From NCBI RefSeq assembly GCF_015645445.1, contig NZ_JADOGI010000061.1, positions 1 to 49,306 on the forward strand: a DNA stretch of 49,306 nucleotides. Direction: 5' to 3'. The translations under genes and the position numbers were made by a program. Shown here one piece after another: positions 7,447 through 15,403 of the stretch (position 1 is its first letter; every line of letters starts with the position of its first letter). The notes beneath the pieces were generated by a model. That model was not told the DNA's origin. It saw only the letters and a program-made list of their open reading frames with translations, and made no database searches. Source of the DNA: Nonomuraea cypriaca (GTDB taxonomy: Bacteria > Actinomycetota > Actinomycetes > Streptosporangiales > Streptosporangiaceae).

Positions 7447-10170
7447 ATGACAACGCCAGCGGAACGCTACGCGGCCTTCCGTCAGAAGCACGGGGACGAC
7501 GGGGCCGCTCTCAGGTCGTTCCGAGGTCATTACGACTTCGCGCTGGACGACTTCCAACTCGACGCCTGCCGGGCCCTGGAGGCCGGGGACGGCGTCCTGG
7601 TGGCGGCGCCCACGGGGTCGGGCAAGACGGTCGTCGGCGAGTTCGCCGTCCACCTGGCCCTGGAGCAGGGCCGCAAGTGCTTCTACACCACCCCCATCAA
7701 GGCGCTGTCCAACCAGAAGTACAACGACCTGGTCAAGCGCTACGGCACCGCCAAGGTCGGCCTGCTGACCGGCGACAACAGCGTCAACGGCGAGGCCCCC
7801 ATCGTGGTCATGACCACCGAGGTGCTGCGCAACATGCTCTACGCCGGCTCGGCGACGCTGGCCGGGCTGGGGTTCGCGGTCATGGACGAGGTGCACTACC
7901 TGGCCGACCGGTTCCGGGGCGCGGTCTGGGAAGAGGTGATCATCCACCTGCCGGAGTCGGTCCGGCTGGTGGCGTTGTCGGCGACGGTGAGCAACGCCGA
8001 GGAGTTCGGCGAGTGGCTGGGCGAGGTGCGCGGCGACACCACGGTGATCGTCGACGAGCACCGGCCGGTGCCGCTGTGGCAGCACATGATGGTCGGCAAC
8101 CGCATCTACGACATGTTCATGGCCGACGACCTGACGCCGCGCATCAACCCCACGCTGATGCGGGTGACCCGCGACGCCGAGCGGCTGACGGCGGGGCGGG
8201 GCCGGCGCGGCTACGGCAGGCCGCAGCGTTCCCGCCCGCCGGACCGGGTGCAGGTGATCGAGAAGCTGGACGCCGAAGGACTGCTGCCGGCGATCACGTT
8301 CATCTTCTCCCGCGCCGGGTGCGCCGCCGCCGTCCAGCAGTGCCTGTACGCCGGCATCCGGCTCACCACGGACCGCGAGCGGCACGAGATCAGGCAACTG
8401 GTCGACGAGCGCACCGCGCACCTGCCGGACGAGGACCTGGCGGTGCTGGGTTACCTGGAGTGGCGCGACTGCCTGGAGCGGGGGCTGGCGGCCCACCACG
8501 CGGGCATGCTGCCGGCGTTCAAGGAGGTCGTGGAGGAGCTGTTCACCCGCGGGCTGGTCAAGGCGGTCTTCGCCACCGAGACGCTGGCGCTCGGCATCAA
8601 CATGCCGGCCCGCAGCGTGGTGATCGAGAAGCTGGACAAGTGGAACGGCGAGACCCACGCCGACCTCACGCCCGGCGAGTACACCCAGCTGACCGGGCGG
8701 GCCGGGCGGCGCGGCATCGACATCGAGGGTCACGCCGTGGTGCTGTGGCAGGTCGGCATGGACCCGCTGTCGGTGGCGGGCCTGGCAGGCACCCGTACAT
8801 ACCCGCTGCGATCCAGTTTCCAGCCGTCCTACAACATGGCGGTCAACCTGGTCGGCCAGTTCGGCAGGGAGCGGGCGCGGACGCTGCTGGAGGAGTCGTT
8901 CGCGCAGTTCCAGGCGGACCGGGCGGTCGTGGGGCTGGCCAAGCAGCTGCGCAAGCACGAGGAGGCCCTGGAGGGCTACCAGGAGGCGATGACCTGCCAC
9001 CTGGGCGACTTCCCCGAATACGCCGCGCTGCGGCGGCGCCTGTCCGACCGCGAGGCCGAGCTGTCCAGGCAGCGGGGCGCCGCCCGGCGGGCCGCGGCGG
9101 CGCGGTCGCTGGAGGCGCTGCAGCCCGGCGACGTCATCCGGGTGCCCGGCGGCCGCCGGGCGGGCCTGGCGATCGTGCTCGACCCCGGCCGCAACTCCCG
9201 CGGCCACGGCCCCACCCCGCTGGTGCTGACGATCGGCAAGCAGATCAAGAAGCTCGACCCGGCCGACTTCCCGGTCCCTGTCGAGCCCCTGGAGAAGCTG
9301 CGCATCCCGAAGAACTTCAACGGCCGCTCGCCCAAGGAGCGCGCCAACCTCGTCTCCACGCTGCTCGCCAAGATCGGCGACCGTGACCTGGGCAAGCCGG
9401 CCAGGGCGCGCGACCACGCGGTGGAGGACGAGGAGGTCAACGAGCTGCGCCGGCGCATCCGCCAGCACCCGTGCCACGGCTGCGACGAGCGTGAGGACCA
9501 CGCCCGCTGGGCCGAGCGCTACTACAAGCTGCTGCGCGAGACCGAGGGGCTGCGCCGCCGGGTGGAGGGCCGCTCGCACGTCATCTCGCGTACGTTCGAC
9601 CGCATCTGCTCGGTGCTGGAGCAGCTCGGCTACCTCGACGGCGAGACGGTCACCGACGAGGGGCGCCGCCTGGGGCGCCTCTACACCGAGCTGGACCTGC
9701 TGACCGCCGAGTGCCTGCGCACGGGCCTGTGGGAGGAGCTGGAGCCGGCCGAGCTGGCGGCGTGCGTGTCGGCGCTGGTGTTCGAGTCGCGGGCCGCCGA
9801 CGACGCCCGCCGCCCCAAGATCCCCGCCGGGCGCGCGCAGGACGCGCTGACGGCGATGACGCGGCTGTGGGGCGAGCTGGAGGGCATCGAGTCCGACCAC
9901 GGGCTGTCCACCATCAGGGAGCCCGATCTGGGCTTCGCCTGGGCGGCGTTCCGCTGGACCAGGGGGCACAGCCTCGACGCCGTGCTCATGGAGGGGGTCA
10001 ACGGCAACGAGTTGGCGGCCGGTGACTTCGTACGGTGGATCAAGCAGCTGATGGACCTGCTCGGCCAGCTCGGGATGGCCGCGCCGCAGGACAGCAAGAT
10101 CAGGCAGACGGCGGGCAAGGCCATGGACGCCATGCGGCGCGGCGTGGTGGCCTACTCCTCGCTCACCTGA
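7447..10170 (+). CDS. helY: HelY-type Ski2-like DEAD/DEVH-box RNA helicase
   Basis: The 907-residue protein has all Ski2-like helicase motifs: APTGSGKT (Walker A), TTPIKALSNQKY (Ia), MDEVHYLADR (II, DEVH), LSATVSN (III), ETLALGINMPARSVV (V) and QLTGRAGRRGID (VI). A long C-terminal part ends with a DSHCT-like helical domain. Its length is close to that of M. tuberculosis HelY, which also lies downstream of tatC. These enzymes unwind RNA with ATP. ATG 7447 (MTTPAERYAAFRQKHG) is preferred over the in-frame upstream start at 7378 because the extra 23 residues are low complexity and lie next to the hairpin. Confidence 0.95.
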   Translation: MTTPAERYAAFRQKHGDDGAALRSFRGHYDFALDDFQLDACRALEAGDGVLVAAPTGSGKTVVGEFAVHLALEQGRKCFYTTPIKALSNQKYNDLVKRYGTAKVGLLTGDNSVNGEAPIVVMTTEVLRNMLYAGSATLAGLGFAVMDEVHYLADRFRGAVWEEVIIHLPESVRLVALSATVSNAEEFGEWLGEVRGDTTVIVDEHRPVPLWQHMMVGNRIYDMFMADDLTPRINPTLMRVTRDAERLTAGRGRRGYGRPQRSRPPDRVQVIEKLDAEGLLPAITFIFSRAGCAAAVQQCLYAGIRLTTDRERHEIRQLVDERTAHLPDEDLAVLGYLEWRDCLERGLAAHHAGMLPAFKEVVEELFTRGLVKAVFATETLALGINMPARSVVIEKLDKWNGETHADLTPGEYTQLTGRAGRRGIDIEGHAVVLWQVGMDPLSVAGLAGTRTYPLRSSFQPSYNMAVNLVGQFGRERARTLLEESFAQFQADRAVVGLAKQLRKHEEALEGYQEAMTCHLGDFPEYAALRRRLSDREAELSRQRGAARRAAAARSLEALQPGDVIRVPGGRRAGLAIVLDPGRNSRGHGPTPLVLTIGKQIKKLDPADFPVPVEPLEKLRIPKNFNGRSPKERANLVSTLLAKIGDRDLGKPARARDHAVEDEEVNELRRRIRQHPCHGCDEREDHARWAERYYKLLRETEGLRRRVEGRSHVISRTFDRICSVLEQLGYLDGETVTDEGRRLGRLYTELDLLTAECLRTGLWEELEPAELAACVSALVFESRAADDARRPKIPAGRAQDALTAMTRLWGELEGIESDHGLSTIREPDLGFAWAAFRWTRGHSLDAVLMEGVNGNELAAGDFVRWIKQLMDLLGQLGMAAPQDSKIRQTAGKAMDAMRRGVVAYSSLT

Positions 10171-10177
10171 CCGGCCG

Positions 10178-10366
10178 CTAGTCGCCCTTGGCGCGCGCGC
10201 CGAGCACCGTGACCACCAGGCCCAAAAGGCCGAGGGCGACGCTCGCGGTGGTCAGCGCGCCGCCGTCGAGCCAGATGTGCAGCAGGCCGAAACTGCTGCC
10301 GAAGAAGTGGTCGGCGACGAGGGCGCCGAAGCCCTGGATCATGAGGAGTACCCCGAAGAACGCCAT
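10178..10366 (-). CDS. 62-residue two-helix membrane protein
   Basis: The frame encodes MAFFGVLLMIQGFGALVADHF, a first transmembrane helix, and a second helix near LTTASVALGLLGLVVTVLG, with a basic C-terminus. The ATG at 10366 is chosen over an upstream in-frame start because the extra 31 residues are arginine-rich and unlike a protein N-terminus. It converges on helY with seven bases between stops. No function is recognised. Confidence 0.65.
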   Translation of the reverse strand: MAFFGVLLMIQGFGALVADHFFGSSFGLLHIWLDGGALTTASVALGLLGLVVTVLGARAKGD

Positions 10367-10727
10367 GCGACGATCGTCGCAACCCCGGCGGATCATTCCA
10401 TCGAACCAAAGTATGGGCCGCCTACACCTTTGGCCTCTTCGTTTACAGAGCGTATTCAATTGACTGCGAATTGCGATTGAACGACGCCGCCGGACGGGTC
10501 CTGAAAAGTATTCTCGGAACCAGTTCTCAGAAGCATCCGTGGCGCTTCCTTTGCCGTCGCCAGTGGTTTTACTCGTTTACAGCACTTTTAGCGGGCGGCC
10601 GAATTCGCCTTTTCTGCGGGGATTCACGGGTCAAGTCTCTTTTAAATCGAAGAATATCTCGTGCTTTATCGGAATTCGGGTGCTAGCGTCCGATTTGTGA
10701 ATGGTGTCGGCCAACGGGGGAGGAATC
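10367..10727. other. AT-richer intergenic region
   Basis: These 361 bases are markedly richer in A and T than the flanking genes (for example around 10440-10480 and 10630-10680) and hold no convincing gene. They must contain the promoters of the divergent 62-residue protein and of the peptide gene at 10728. TAGCGT at 10684-10689 could be a -10 box for the peptide transcript, but no good -35 partner was found. The base composition suggests a regulatory region or recently acquired DNA. Confidence 0.5.
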
Positions 10728-10838
10728 ATGGCTAGCACGCAGCTCACTCAGATCGGGTTCAAGCAGGGATGGGGCTGTCGCCGGCGCCGCAGGCGGTGCT
10801 GGTGCTGCTGCGTTCGCCGTAGGTGGTGGGGGTGCTAG
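10728..10838 (+). CDS. 36-residue Arg/Trp/Cys-rich peptide (exported peptide or attenuator leader)
   Basis: A complete ATG frame with GGGGGAGGA (10716-10724) just upstream. The first 16 residues are MASTQLTQIGFKQGWG. The rest holds six consecutive arginines (18-23), a CWCCC run (24-28), a second Arg triplet (30-32) and WWGC at the end. In total there are nine Arg, one Lys, six Cys and four Trp, so the product would be strongly basic. Two roles fit. It could be a small cationic, disulfide-rich peptide exported by the ABC transporter encoded next. Alternatively it could be a leader peptide whose Arg/Cys/Trp codons stall ribosomes before the hairpin at 10850. No modifying enzyme is adjacent. Confidence 0.6.
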   Translation: MASTQLTQIGFKQGWGCRRRRRRCWCCCVRRRWWGC

Positions 10839-12634
10839 ATAAGCCCCGTGAGAGCCGGCGGCCTGGCCGCCGGCTCTCCTTGCCTGTCTCCGGCCGTGAA
10901 CTCGCGCCGGCGATTTCCATTCGCCGGACATTTCGCGAGTTCTGGCCGGACACACGCGGGCTGCGCCGATTGTTCGCGGCCGGTGTGGTGCTCGCCATCG
11001 TGGCCGCGCTGTGCGAGGTCGCCGCGATCCGCCTGTTCGGTCACATCACGGACGAGGTGCTCGCCACCCGGAACCTGACGGCCTTCTGGACTCCCGCGTT
11101 CACCTGGCTCGGGCTCGCCGCGGTCGCCGGCGTGGCGTCCTTCGCCGGGTCGTACGTCACCGCCCTCGGCGCGGAACGCTTCCTGCTGGCCCTGCGCGAC
11201 CGCGTGTTCGACCACCTGCAGACGCTCGCGCCGGACTTCTCGGAGAACCGGCGGCTCGGCGACCTGATGGCGCGGCTCACCGACGACGTCGAGGCCATCG
11301 AGGAACTCGTCGGCTCGGGGCTGGTCAAGGCGCTCACGACCGCCGCCAGCGCGGTGTTCTTCGCCTGCGCGGCGTTCTTCGTCCGGTGGGACCTCGCCCT
11401 CGTCACGATGGCGCTGATCCCGGCGTTCCTGCTGGTCTCCAAGGCGTTCGCCGGCCGGTTCAGGACCGCGGCGGCGCGGGAGCGGGCCAGCAACGGCGCC
11501 ATGAACAGCGTCCTGGAGGAGGGGCTGGCCAACCAGCCGCTCGTGCAGGCGTACAACCGGCAGCCGGCCGAGTCGCGGCGCCTGCACGCGGAGGGGTGGA
11601 CGTGGCTGCGCGCCAACATGTCGCAGGCGTGGCTGTCCGGCCTGTACGGTCCCGCCGTCCAGGTCATCGAGACCGTCTGCCTGATCGTCATCCTGGGGTT
11701 CGGCGCTTGGGAGATCGCCGCCGGCCGGCTGACCATCGGCGGGCTGCTGTCCTTCGCCGCGTACCTGGCCATGCTCTACCCGGCCGTCCAGAGCCTGGGG
11801 GAGCTGGCCCTGACGGTGTCGGAGGCGGCCGCCGGGTCCGACCGGGTCATCGAGATCCTGGGGTCCAGGCCCGCCGTGACCGACGCACCGGACGCGGTGG
11901 CCGCCGTGCGCGGCCCTGGCCGGGTGGAGTTCGACCAGGTCGGCTTCGCCTACCCGAACCGGGCCAGGCCGGTGCTGCGCGACCTGTCCGTCACCGCGGA
12001 GCCCGGCGAACTTCTCGTCGTCACCGGGCCCAGCGGGGCGGGCAAGTCCACGCTGGCCAAGCTGCTGCTGCGCTTCTACGACCCGGCCGCGGGGCGCATC
12101 CTGCTGGACGGCGCCGACATCCGCGGCCTGACGCGCGAGTCGCTGCGCTCCAACGTCACCGTCCTGCACCAGGAGACGCTCCTGTTCTCCGGATCGGTAC
12201 GCGACAACATCGCCTACGGCCGGCCGGACGCCTCGCTGGACGAGGTGATCGGGGCGGCGGAGGCGGCCGGGGTGCACGACTTCGTCAAGATGCTGCCCCA
12301 GGGGTACGACACCCCGGTGGGGCAGCGGGGCAGGCTCCTGTCCGGCGGGCAGCGGCAGCGGATCGCGATCGCCAGGGCCATCCTGCGCGACGCGCCCGTG
12401 CTGGTGCTCGATGAGCCGATGGCCGGCCTCGACGAGGCCACGGCCGCGCAGATCATGAAGCCGCTCGGCCGGCTCATGAGCGGGCGGACGACCATCCTCA
12501 TCACCCACGACCTGCGGCACGTGCCCGAGGGCGCCCGCACGGTCGAGCTGGAGCCGTTGCGCAGGGAGGAACGCAGCCGGCTCAAGGTCGTCGGCGCGCC
12601 GCGGCGATCGTCCCGGCTGGGATGTCCGCCCTGA
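10832..12634 (+). CDS. ABC exporter half-transporter (membrane domain fused to ATPase)
   Basis: About 600 residues: a six-helix ABC exporter membrane domain (residues 40-320) and a nucleotide-binding domain with GPSGAGKST (Walker A), LHQETLLFSGSVRDNI (Q-loop), LLSGGQRQR (signature), VLVLDEP (Walker B) and ITHD (switch His). It exports a lipid, drug or peptide as a dimer. The start is uncertain. GTG 10832 overlaps the end of the peptide gene and would place the hairpin inside the coding sequence. TTG 10880, just after the hairpin, would make the hairpin untranslated. The signature and catalytic residues are intact, so the transporter should be active. Confidence 0.9.
   Translation: MLDKPRESRRPGRRLSLPVSGRELAPAISIRRTFREFWPDTRGLRRLFAAGVVLAIVAALCEVAAIRLFGHITDEVLATRNLTAFWTPAFTWLGLAAVAGVASFAGSYVTALGAERFLLALRDRVFDHLQTLAPDFSENRRLGDLMARLTDDVEAIEELVGSGLVKALTTAASAVFFACAAFFVRWDLALVTMALIPAFLLVSKAFAGRFRTAAARERASNGAMNSVLEEGLANQPLVQAYNRQPAESRRLHAEGWTWLRANMSQAWLSGLYGPAVQVIETVCLIVILGFGAWEIAAGRLTIGGLLSFAAYLAMLYPAVQSLGELALTVSEAAAGSDRVIEILGSRPAVTDAPDAVAAVRGPGRVEFDQVGFAYPNRARPVLRDLSVTAEPGELLVVTGPSGAGKSTLAKLLLRFYDPAAGRILLDGADIRGLTRESLRSNVTVLHQETLLFSGSVRDNIAYGRPDASLDEVIGAAEAAGVHDFVKMLPQGYDTPVGQRGRLLSGGQRQRIAIARAILRDAPVLVLDEPMAGLDEATAAQIMKPLGRLMSGRTTILITHDLRHVPEGARTVELEPLRREERSRLKVVGAPRRSSRLGCPP
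10850..10878 (+). terminator. Perfect 13-bp hairpin between peptide and exporter genes
   Basis: GAGAGCCGGCGGC (10850-10862) and GCCGCCGGCTCTC (10866-10878) are exact reverse complements around a CTG loop. It starts 11 bases after the peptide stop codon. It lacks a clear T-run but is far stronger than coding DNA would normally give. It is a candidate intrinsic terminator or attenuator between the peptide gene and the exporter. Confidence 0.75.
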
Positions 12635-12673
12635 TCGGCGTACCGCGGCGAGCGTCCCGGCAGGGGATGCCTG

Positions 12674-12708
12674 AGCGGCACCCGCCCCACCCGGGGGCGG
12701 GTGCCGCT
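12674..12708 (+). terminator. Intrinsic terminator after the ABC exporter gene
   Basis: AGCGGCACCCGCCCC (12674-12688) pairs perfectly over 15 bases with the segment at 12694-12708; the loop is ACCCG. It lies 40 bases after the exporter stop and separates it from the TetR gene. Confidence 0.85.
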
Positions 12709-12735
12709 GTGTGAAGGCGTCCCGAATAGGGGTGT

Positions 12736-12747
12736 ATGTCATGACAT
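12736..12747. promoter_or_regulatory. Palindrome upstream of TetR gene
   Basis: ATGTCATGACAT is a perfect 12-base palindrome 79 bases before the TetR start. TAGAAT at 12756-12761 could be a -10 box, which would put the palindrome near the -35/spacer region. It is a plausible autoregulatory TetR operator. Confidence 0.5.
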
Positions 12748-12825
12748 GTGATCGCTAGAATCGGAGAATCCTCTCCGCTTAGCCCCGGGAGGGCCGGGCT
12801 TCGTACGTCGAAGGCAGGTGCATGG

Positions 12826-13446
12826 ATGGGCGACGGTCACGGCCCGGCCAGGCCGCTGCGGGCAGACGCCCGGCGCAACCGCGAGCGGGTCCTGCAGATC
12901 GCGCAGGAGGCCCTGGCCAGCGACGGCCTGACCATCTCCTTCGACGAGATCGCCCGGCGGGCCGGCTTCGGAGTCGGCACCGTCTACCGGCACTTCCCGA
13001 CCAAGGAGGCGCTGTTCGAGGCCGTGCTGCTGGGCCGGATCGAGCGGTTCGTGGCCGACGCCCGCGCGCTGGCCACGGCGGAGGACGCGGGCCGGGCGTT
13101 CTTCGGCTGGTTCGCGCGGGTGGTCGAGCAGGCGTCGGCCAACCAGGCGCTGTGCGACATGCTGGAGAGCGGCGCGGGTCTGCCGTTCCGGCCGGGCTCC
13201 ACGCTGGAGGATGACTTCGCGGGCGCGCTCGGCCGGTTGCTAGTCAGGGCTCAGCGGGTCGGCGCGGTACGGCCGGAGCTGGCCGCGGCGGACGTACGCG
13301 ACCTGCTGCGGGGCTGCCTGATGGCCGAGCGGCGGGCACGTGCCAGAGGCGGCGCGGTGCGGATGGCCGAAGTGGTCTGCGACGGGATGCGCGCCACCGC
13401 CCGCCGGGCCGAGCCCGTCAGGCGAGACGGGCGTCAAGCCCGGTGA
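12826..13446 (+). CDS. TetR-family transcriptional regulator
   Basis: A 206-residue TetR repressor. The N-terminal helix-turn-helix (residues 12-62) contains ISFDEIARRAGFGVGTVYRHFPTKEALFEAVL, the family signature. The C-terminal ligand domain resembles the SbtR-like type (FFGWFARVVEQASANQALCDML). The ATG at 12826 begins MGDGHGPARPLRADARRNRER and leaves the DNA-binding domain at the expected distance. The gene is separated from the ABC exporter by a strong terminator, but the palindrome in between could control either direction. The target is unknown. The 3' end overlaps the convergent STAS gene by 29 bases. Confidence 0.92.
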   Translation: MGDGHGPARPLRADARRNRERVLQIAQEALASDGLTISFDEIARRAGFGVGTVYRHFPTKEALFEAVLLGRIERFVADARALATAEDAGRAFFGWFARVVEQASANQALCDMLESGAGLPFRPGSTLEDDFAGALGRLLVRAQRVGAVRPELAAADVRDLLRGCLMAERRARARGGAVRMAEVVCDGMRATARRAEPVRRDGRQAR

Positions 13447-13741
13447 TCCGCAGCAGCCGCGCCATGCCCGGCGGGACGCCGGCGATCCGTAGCGGCGTGC
13501 GCTGGCGCAGGGCCTGGTTCTGGACGCCGACGAGGATGCCCAGCCCGGCCGCGTCGATGAAGGACAGGCCGCTCACGTCGACGACGACCGTGACCTGCCC
13601 ACGGCGCGCGCGACCGGCCTCCTGCAGCAGCTCCAGCAGGTGACCCCGGAGCAACTCGGTGGTGGCGATGTCGAGCTCGCCCGAGACGGACACGGTCAGG
13701 GCCCCGTGGTGGCGGCGGGTGGTCAGATGGAGAGGGTCCAT
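13418..13741 (-). CDS. STAS-domain protein (anti-anti-sigma type) without phospho-serine
   Basis: The 107-residue protein is a single STAS domain: LTVSVSGELDIATTELLRGHLLELL, VTVVVDVSGLSFIDAAGLGILVG and PLRIAGVPPGMARLLRITGL. STAS antagonists bind anti-sigma kinases and are switched off by phosphorylation of a serine in the D-S/A-S-G motif. Here the motif reads FIDAAGLGIL, so the usual phospho-acceptor position is alanine. The protein may therefore be insensitive to an anti-sigma kinase, or use another mode of control. No partner kinase or sigma gene is nearby. Confidence 0.9.
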   Translation of the reverse strand: MDPLHLTTRRHHGALTVSVSGELDIATTELLRGHLLELLQEAGRARRGQVTVVVDVSGLSFIDAAGLGILVGVQNQALRQRTPLRIAGVPPGMARLLRITGLDARLA

Positions 13742-13963
13742 GTCCGGCTCCGCGCTGGGTCAGGGGCCGGGATCTTCCGGTCGGGTCGCGGGGGCCCGCC
13801 CACGGCCGAAGGCGCCGAATGCCAACCTAGTCCGTGCGTGTCTCACTGAGAGCGACTGTCTGCTTCCGGAATGGAGTGTACAGGTCCGGCCCCGCGGGTC
13901 CACTGTGGCGGGTGAACAGGAGAAATCCTCAGGAAAACAATTCCGATTACCAGAGGATAATCG

Positions 13964-14557
13964 TCACCCCGTGGAGCGCGGCTTCAGCCCGAGGTGGACG
14001 AGATCCCAGACGGCGGCGAACTCCTCCTCGATGCCGGGCGTGACCCACTCGGCGGCGTGCACGGGGTCGTGGAAGCGGGTCGTGGCGTGCAGCACGGCGC
14101 GGGCGGCGGTGGCGGGGTCGGCCGCGGTGAGCTCGCCGCGCTCGATGCCGGCGGTGATGATCCGCTCGATCTGGCCGGTCAGGTCGGCGACGTGCCGGTC
14201 GACGACCTCGCTGTCCTCGCGGGCCAGCACCGTGTACGTGGCGAACAGTTCGGGGTCGTCGAGGGCCTTCTCGCGCTTGGACGCGAACAGCGCGGCCAGC
14301 CACTCGCGCAGGCGCTCGCCGGCGGGCGAGTCCTTCGCCATGACGGAGTCCAGCGCGGCGCGCGACTCCTCCAGCCAGCGCTGGGTGACCGCCTCGCGCA
14401 GCGCGGCCTTGCTGGGGAAATGGCGGTAGACGCTGCCGTGGCTGACTCCGAGCGCGCGCGCGACGTCGACGACCGTGGCCTTGGCCGGACCGTAGCGGCG
14501 CAGGACGTCTTGAGCCGCCGCGAGGATCTGCTCGGCCGTCAGGATGCCATCTGTCAC
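13964..14557 (-). CDS. TetR-family transcriptional regulator
   Basis: A 197-residue TetR regulator. Its helix-turn-helix (residues 8-55) contains ATVVDVARALGVSHGSVYRHFPSKAALREAV. The C-terminal domain ends GIEEEFAAVWDLVHLGLKPRS. The GTG at 14557 (MTDGILTAEQIL) is preferred to the ATG at 14641 because the extra 28 residues are not family-like and would run into the promoter region of the divergent gene at 14683. A GGGAA sequence precedes it. The divergent neighbour is the most likely target; the ligand is unknown. Confidence 0.9.
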   Translation of the reverse strand: MTDGILTAEQILAAAQDVLRRYGPAKATVVDVARALGVSHGSVYRHFPSKAALREAVTQRWLEESRAALDSVMAKDSPAGERLREWLAALFASKREKALDDPELFATYTVLAREDSEVVDRHVADLTGQIERIITAGIERGELTAADPATAARAVLHATTRFHDPVHAAEWVTPGIEEEFAAVWDLVHLGLKPRSTG

Positions 14558-14682
14558 ATTCCCAATTCTGTCAGCCGGGCGGGCGTGCGCGGACAGCGAA
14601 CGCGCTTTCGCGAAATAGGGGCATTTTTGGTGAAAGATCACACTACGCTACCGCTGTCAGAGACGAGGGGAAGCAGCGCATC

Positions 14683-15378
14683 GTGTGGATCGCAGTCGCA
14701 GTGCTGGCCGCCGCCGCCGTCGGCGTGGTGGCCTGGTGGCTCCGTCGCGACCCGGCCGACGACGGGTTCGAGGTCGAGGGGGACCTGGGGTTGGGCGCGG
14801 AGGCGCGGCCGGCGTTCGCGGAGGGCCTGCGGGCCTGCCATGACCGTGGGGACGGTCCCCGGATCGAGCGGGGAGTGCTCACGATGTACGACCCGCCGTG
14901 CCTGGTCTCCCTGTACCTGCTCGCGGACGGCTTCGCGACCCGGGGGGACGCCGCGCTGCACGATCCGGAGGGCACGGTGGCGACCCTGATGAACCGGCTC
15001 GCCACGGCCGAGCGGCCAGGGATCCTGCACCTGCGCAGGGACTGGCTGACCGGCGAGGTGGACGGCATGGACCGGGGCGGGTTCGCCGGCGCCGTGCGCG
15101 AGAGCGTGTGCCCCGGCGGTGACTGGGCCGGCGACGAGGTTCTCGGGTCGTCGTACGTCACCGTCTCGGGGGAGCAGCCGAACACGATGATGCTCGACCT
15201 GGCCAGGGTGCTCGACCGTTACCTGGAGGCCCGCGAGAAGCAGCCGGACGCGCCGGCGCGGGCGCTGCTGCGCGAGGTCGTCACCCGCATGGCCACGGCC
15301 GACGGTCCCGGGCTCACCTGGGTACGGCCCCCGACACCGGAGGAACGTGAGGGCGCGCTCGCGGCCGGGCCGTCGTGA
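14683..15378 (+). CDS. Membrane-anchored protein of unknown function
   Basis: The 231-residue protein has an N-terminal transmembrane anchor (WIAVAVLAAAAVGVVAWWL) with a following basic pair, which predicts a single-pass protein. The soluble part is acidic, with a YDPPCLVSLYLLADGF segment and a C-terminal helix (LDLARVLDRYLEAREKQ). The two cysteine-containing parts (RACHDRG, YDPPCL) and VCPGGDW could form disulfides if it faces outside. No family was recognised. It is divergent from the TetR gene (125 bases apart) and convergent with the siderophore reductase (25 bases). Confidence 0.7.
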   Translation: MWIAVAVLAAAAVGVVAWWLRRDPADDGFEVEGDLGLGAEARPAFAEGLRACHDRGDGPRIERGVLTMYDPPCLVSLYLLADGFATRGDAALHDPEGTVATLMNRLATAERPGILHLRRDWLTGEVDGMDRGGFAGAVRESVCPGGDWAGDEVLGSSYVTVSGEQPNTMMLDLARVLDRYLEAREKQPDAPARALLREVVTRMATADGPGLTWVRPPTPEEREGALAAGPS

Positions 15379-15403
15379 GCACGTCCGTATCGTCCGGGAT
15401 TCG

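Noticed and set aside
10728..10838. Precursor of a modified RiPP (for example a lanthipeptide)
   Set aside because: No modification enzyme or peptidase is adjacent; only an exporter and a hairpin follow.
13860..13960. Terminator between the STAS and TetR genes
   Set aside because: The GC-rich inverted segments pair poorly and no clear stem could be built.
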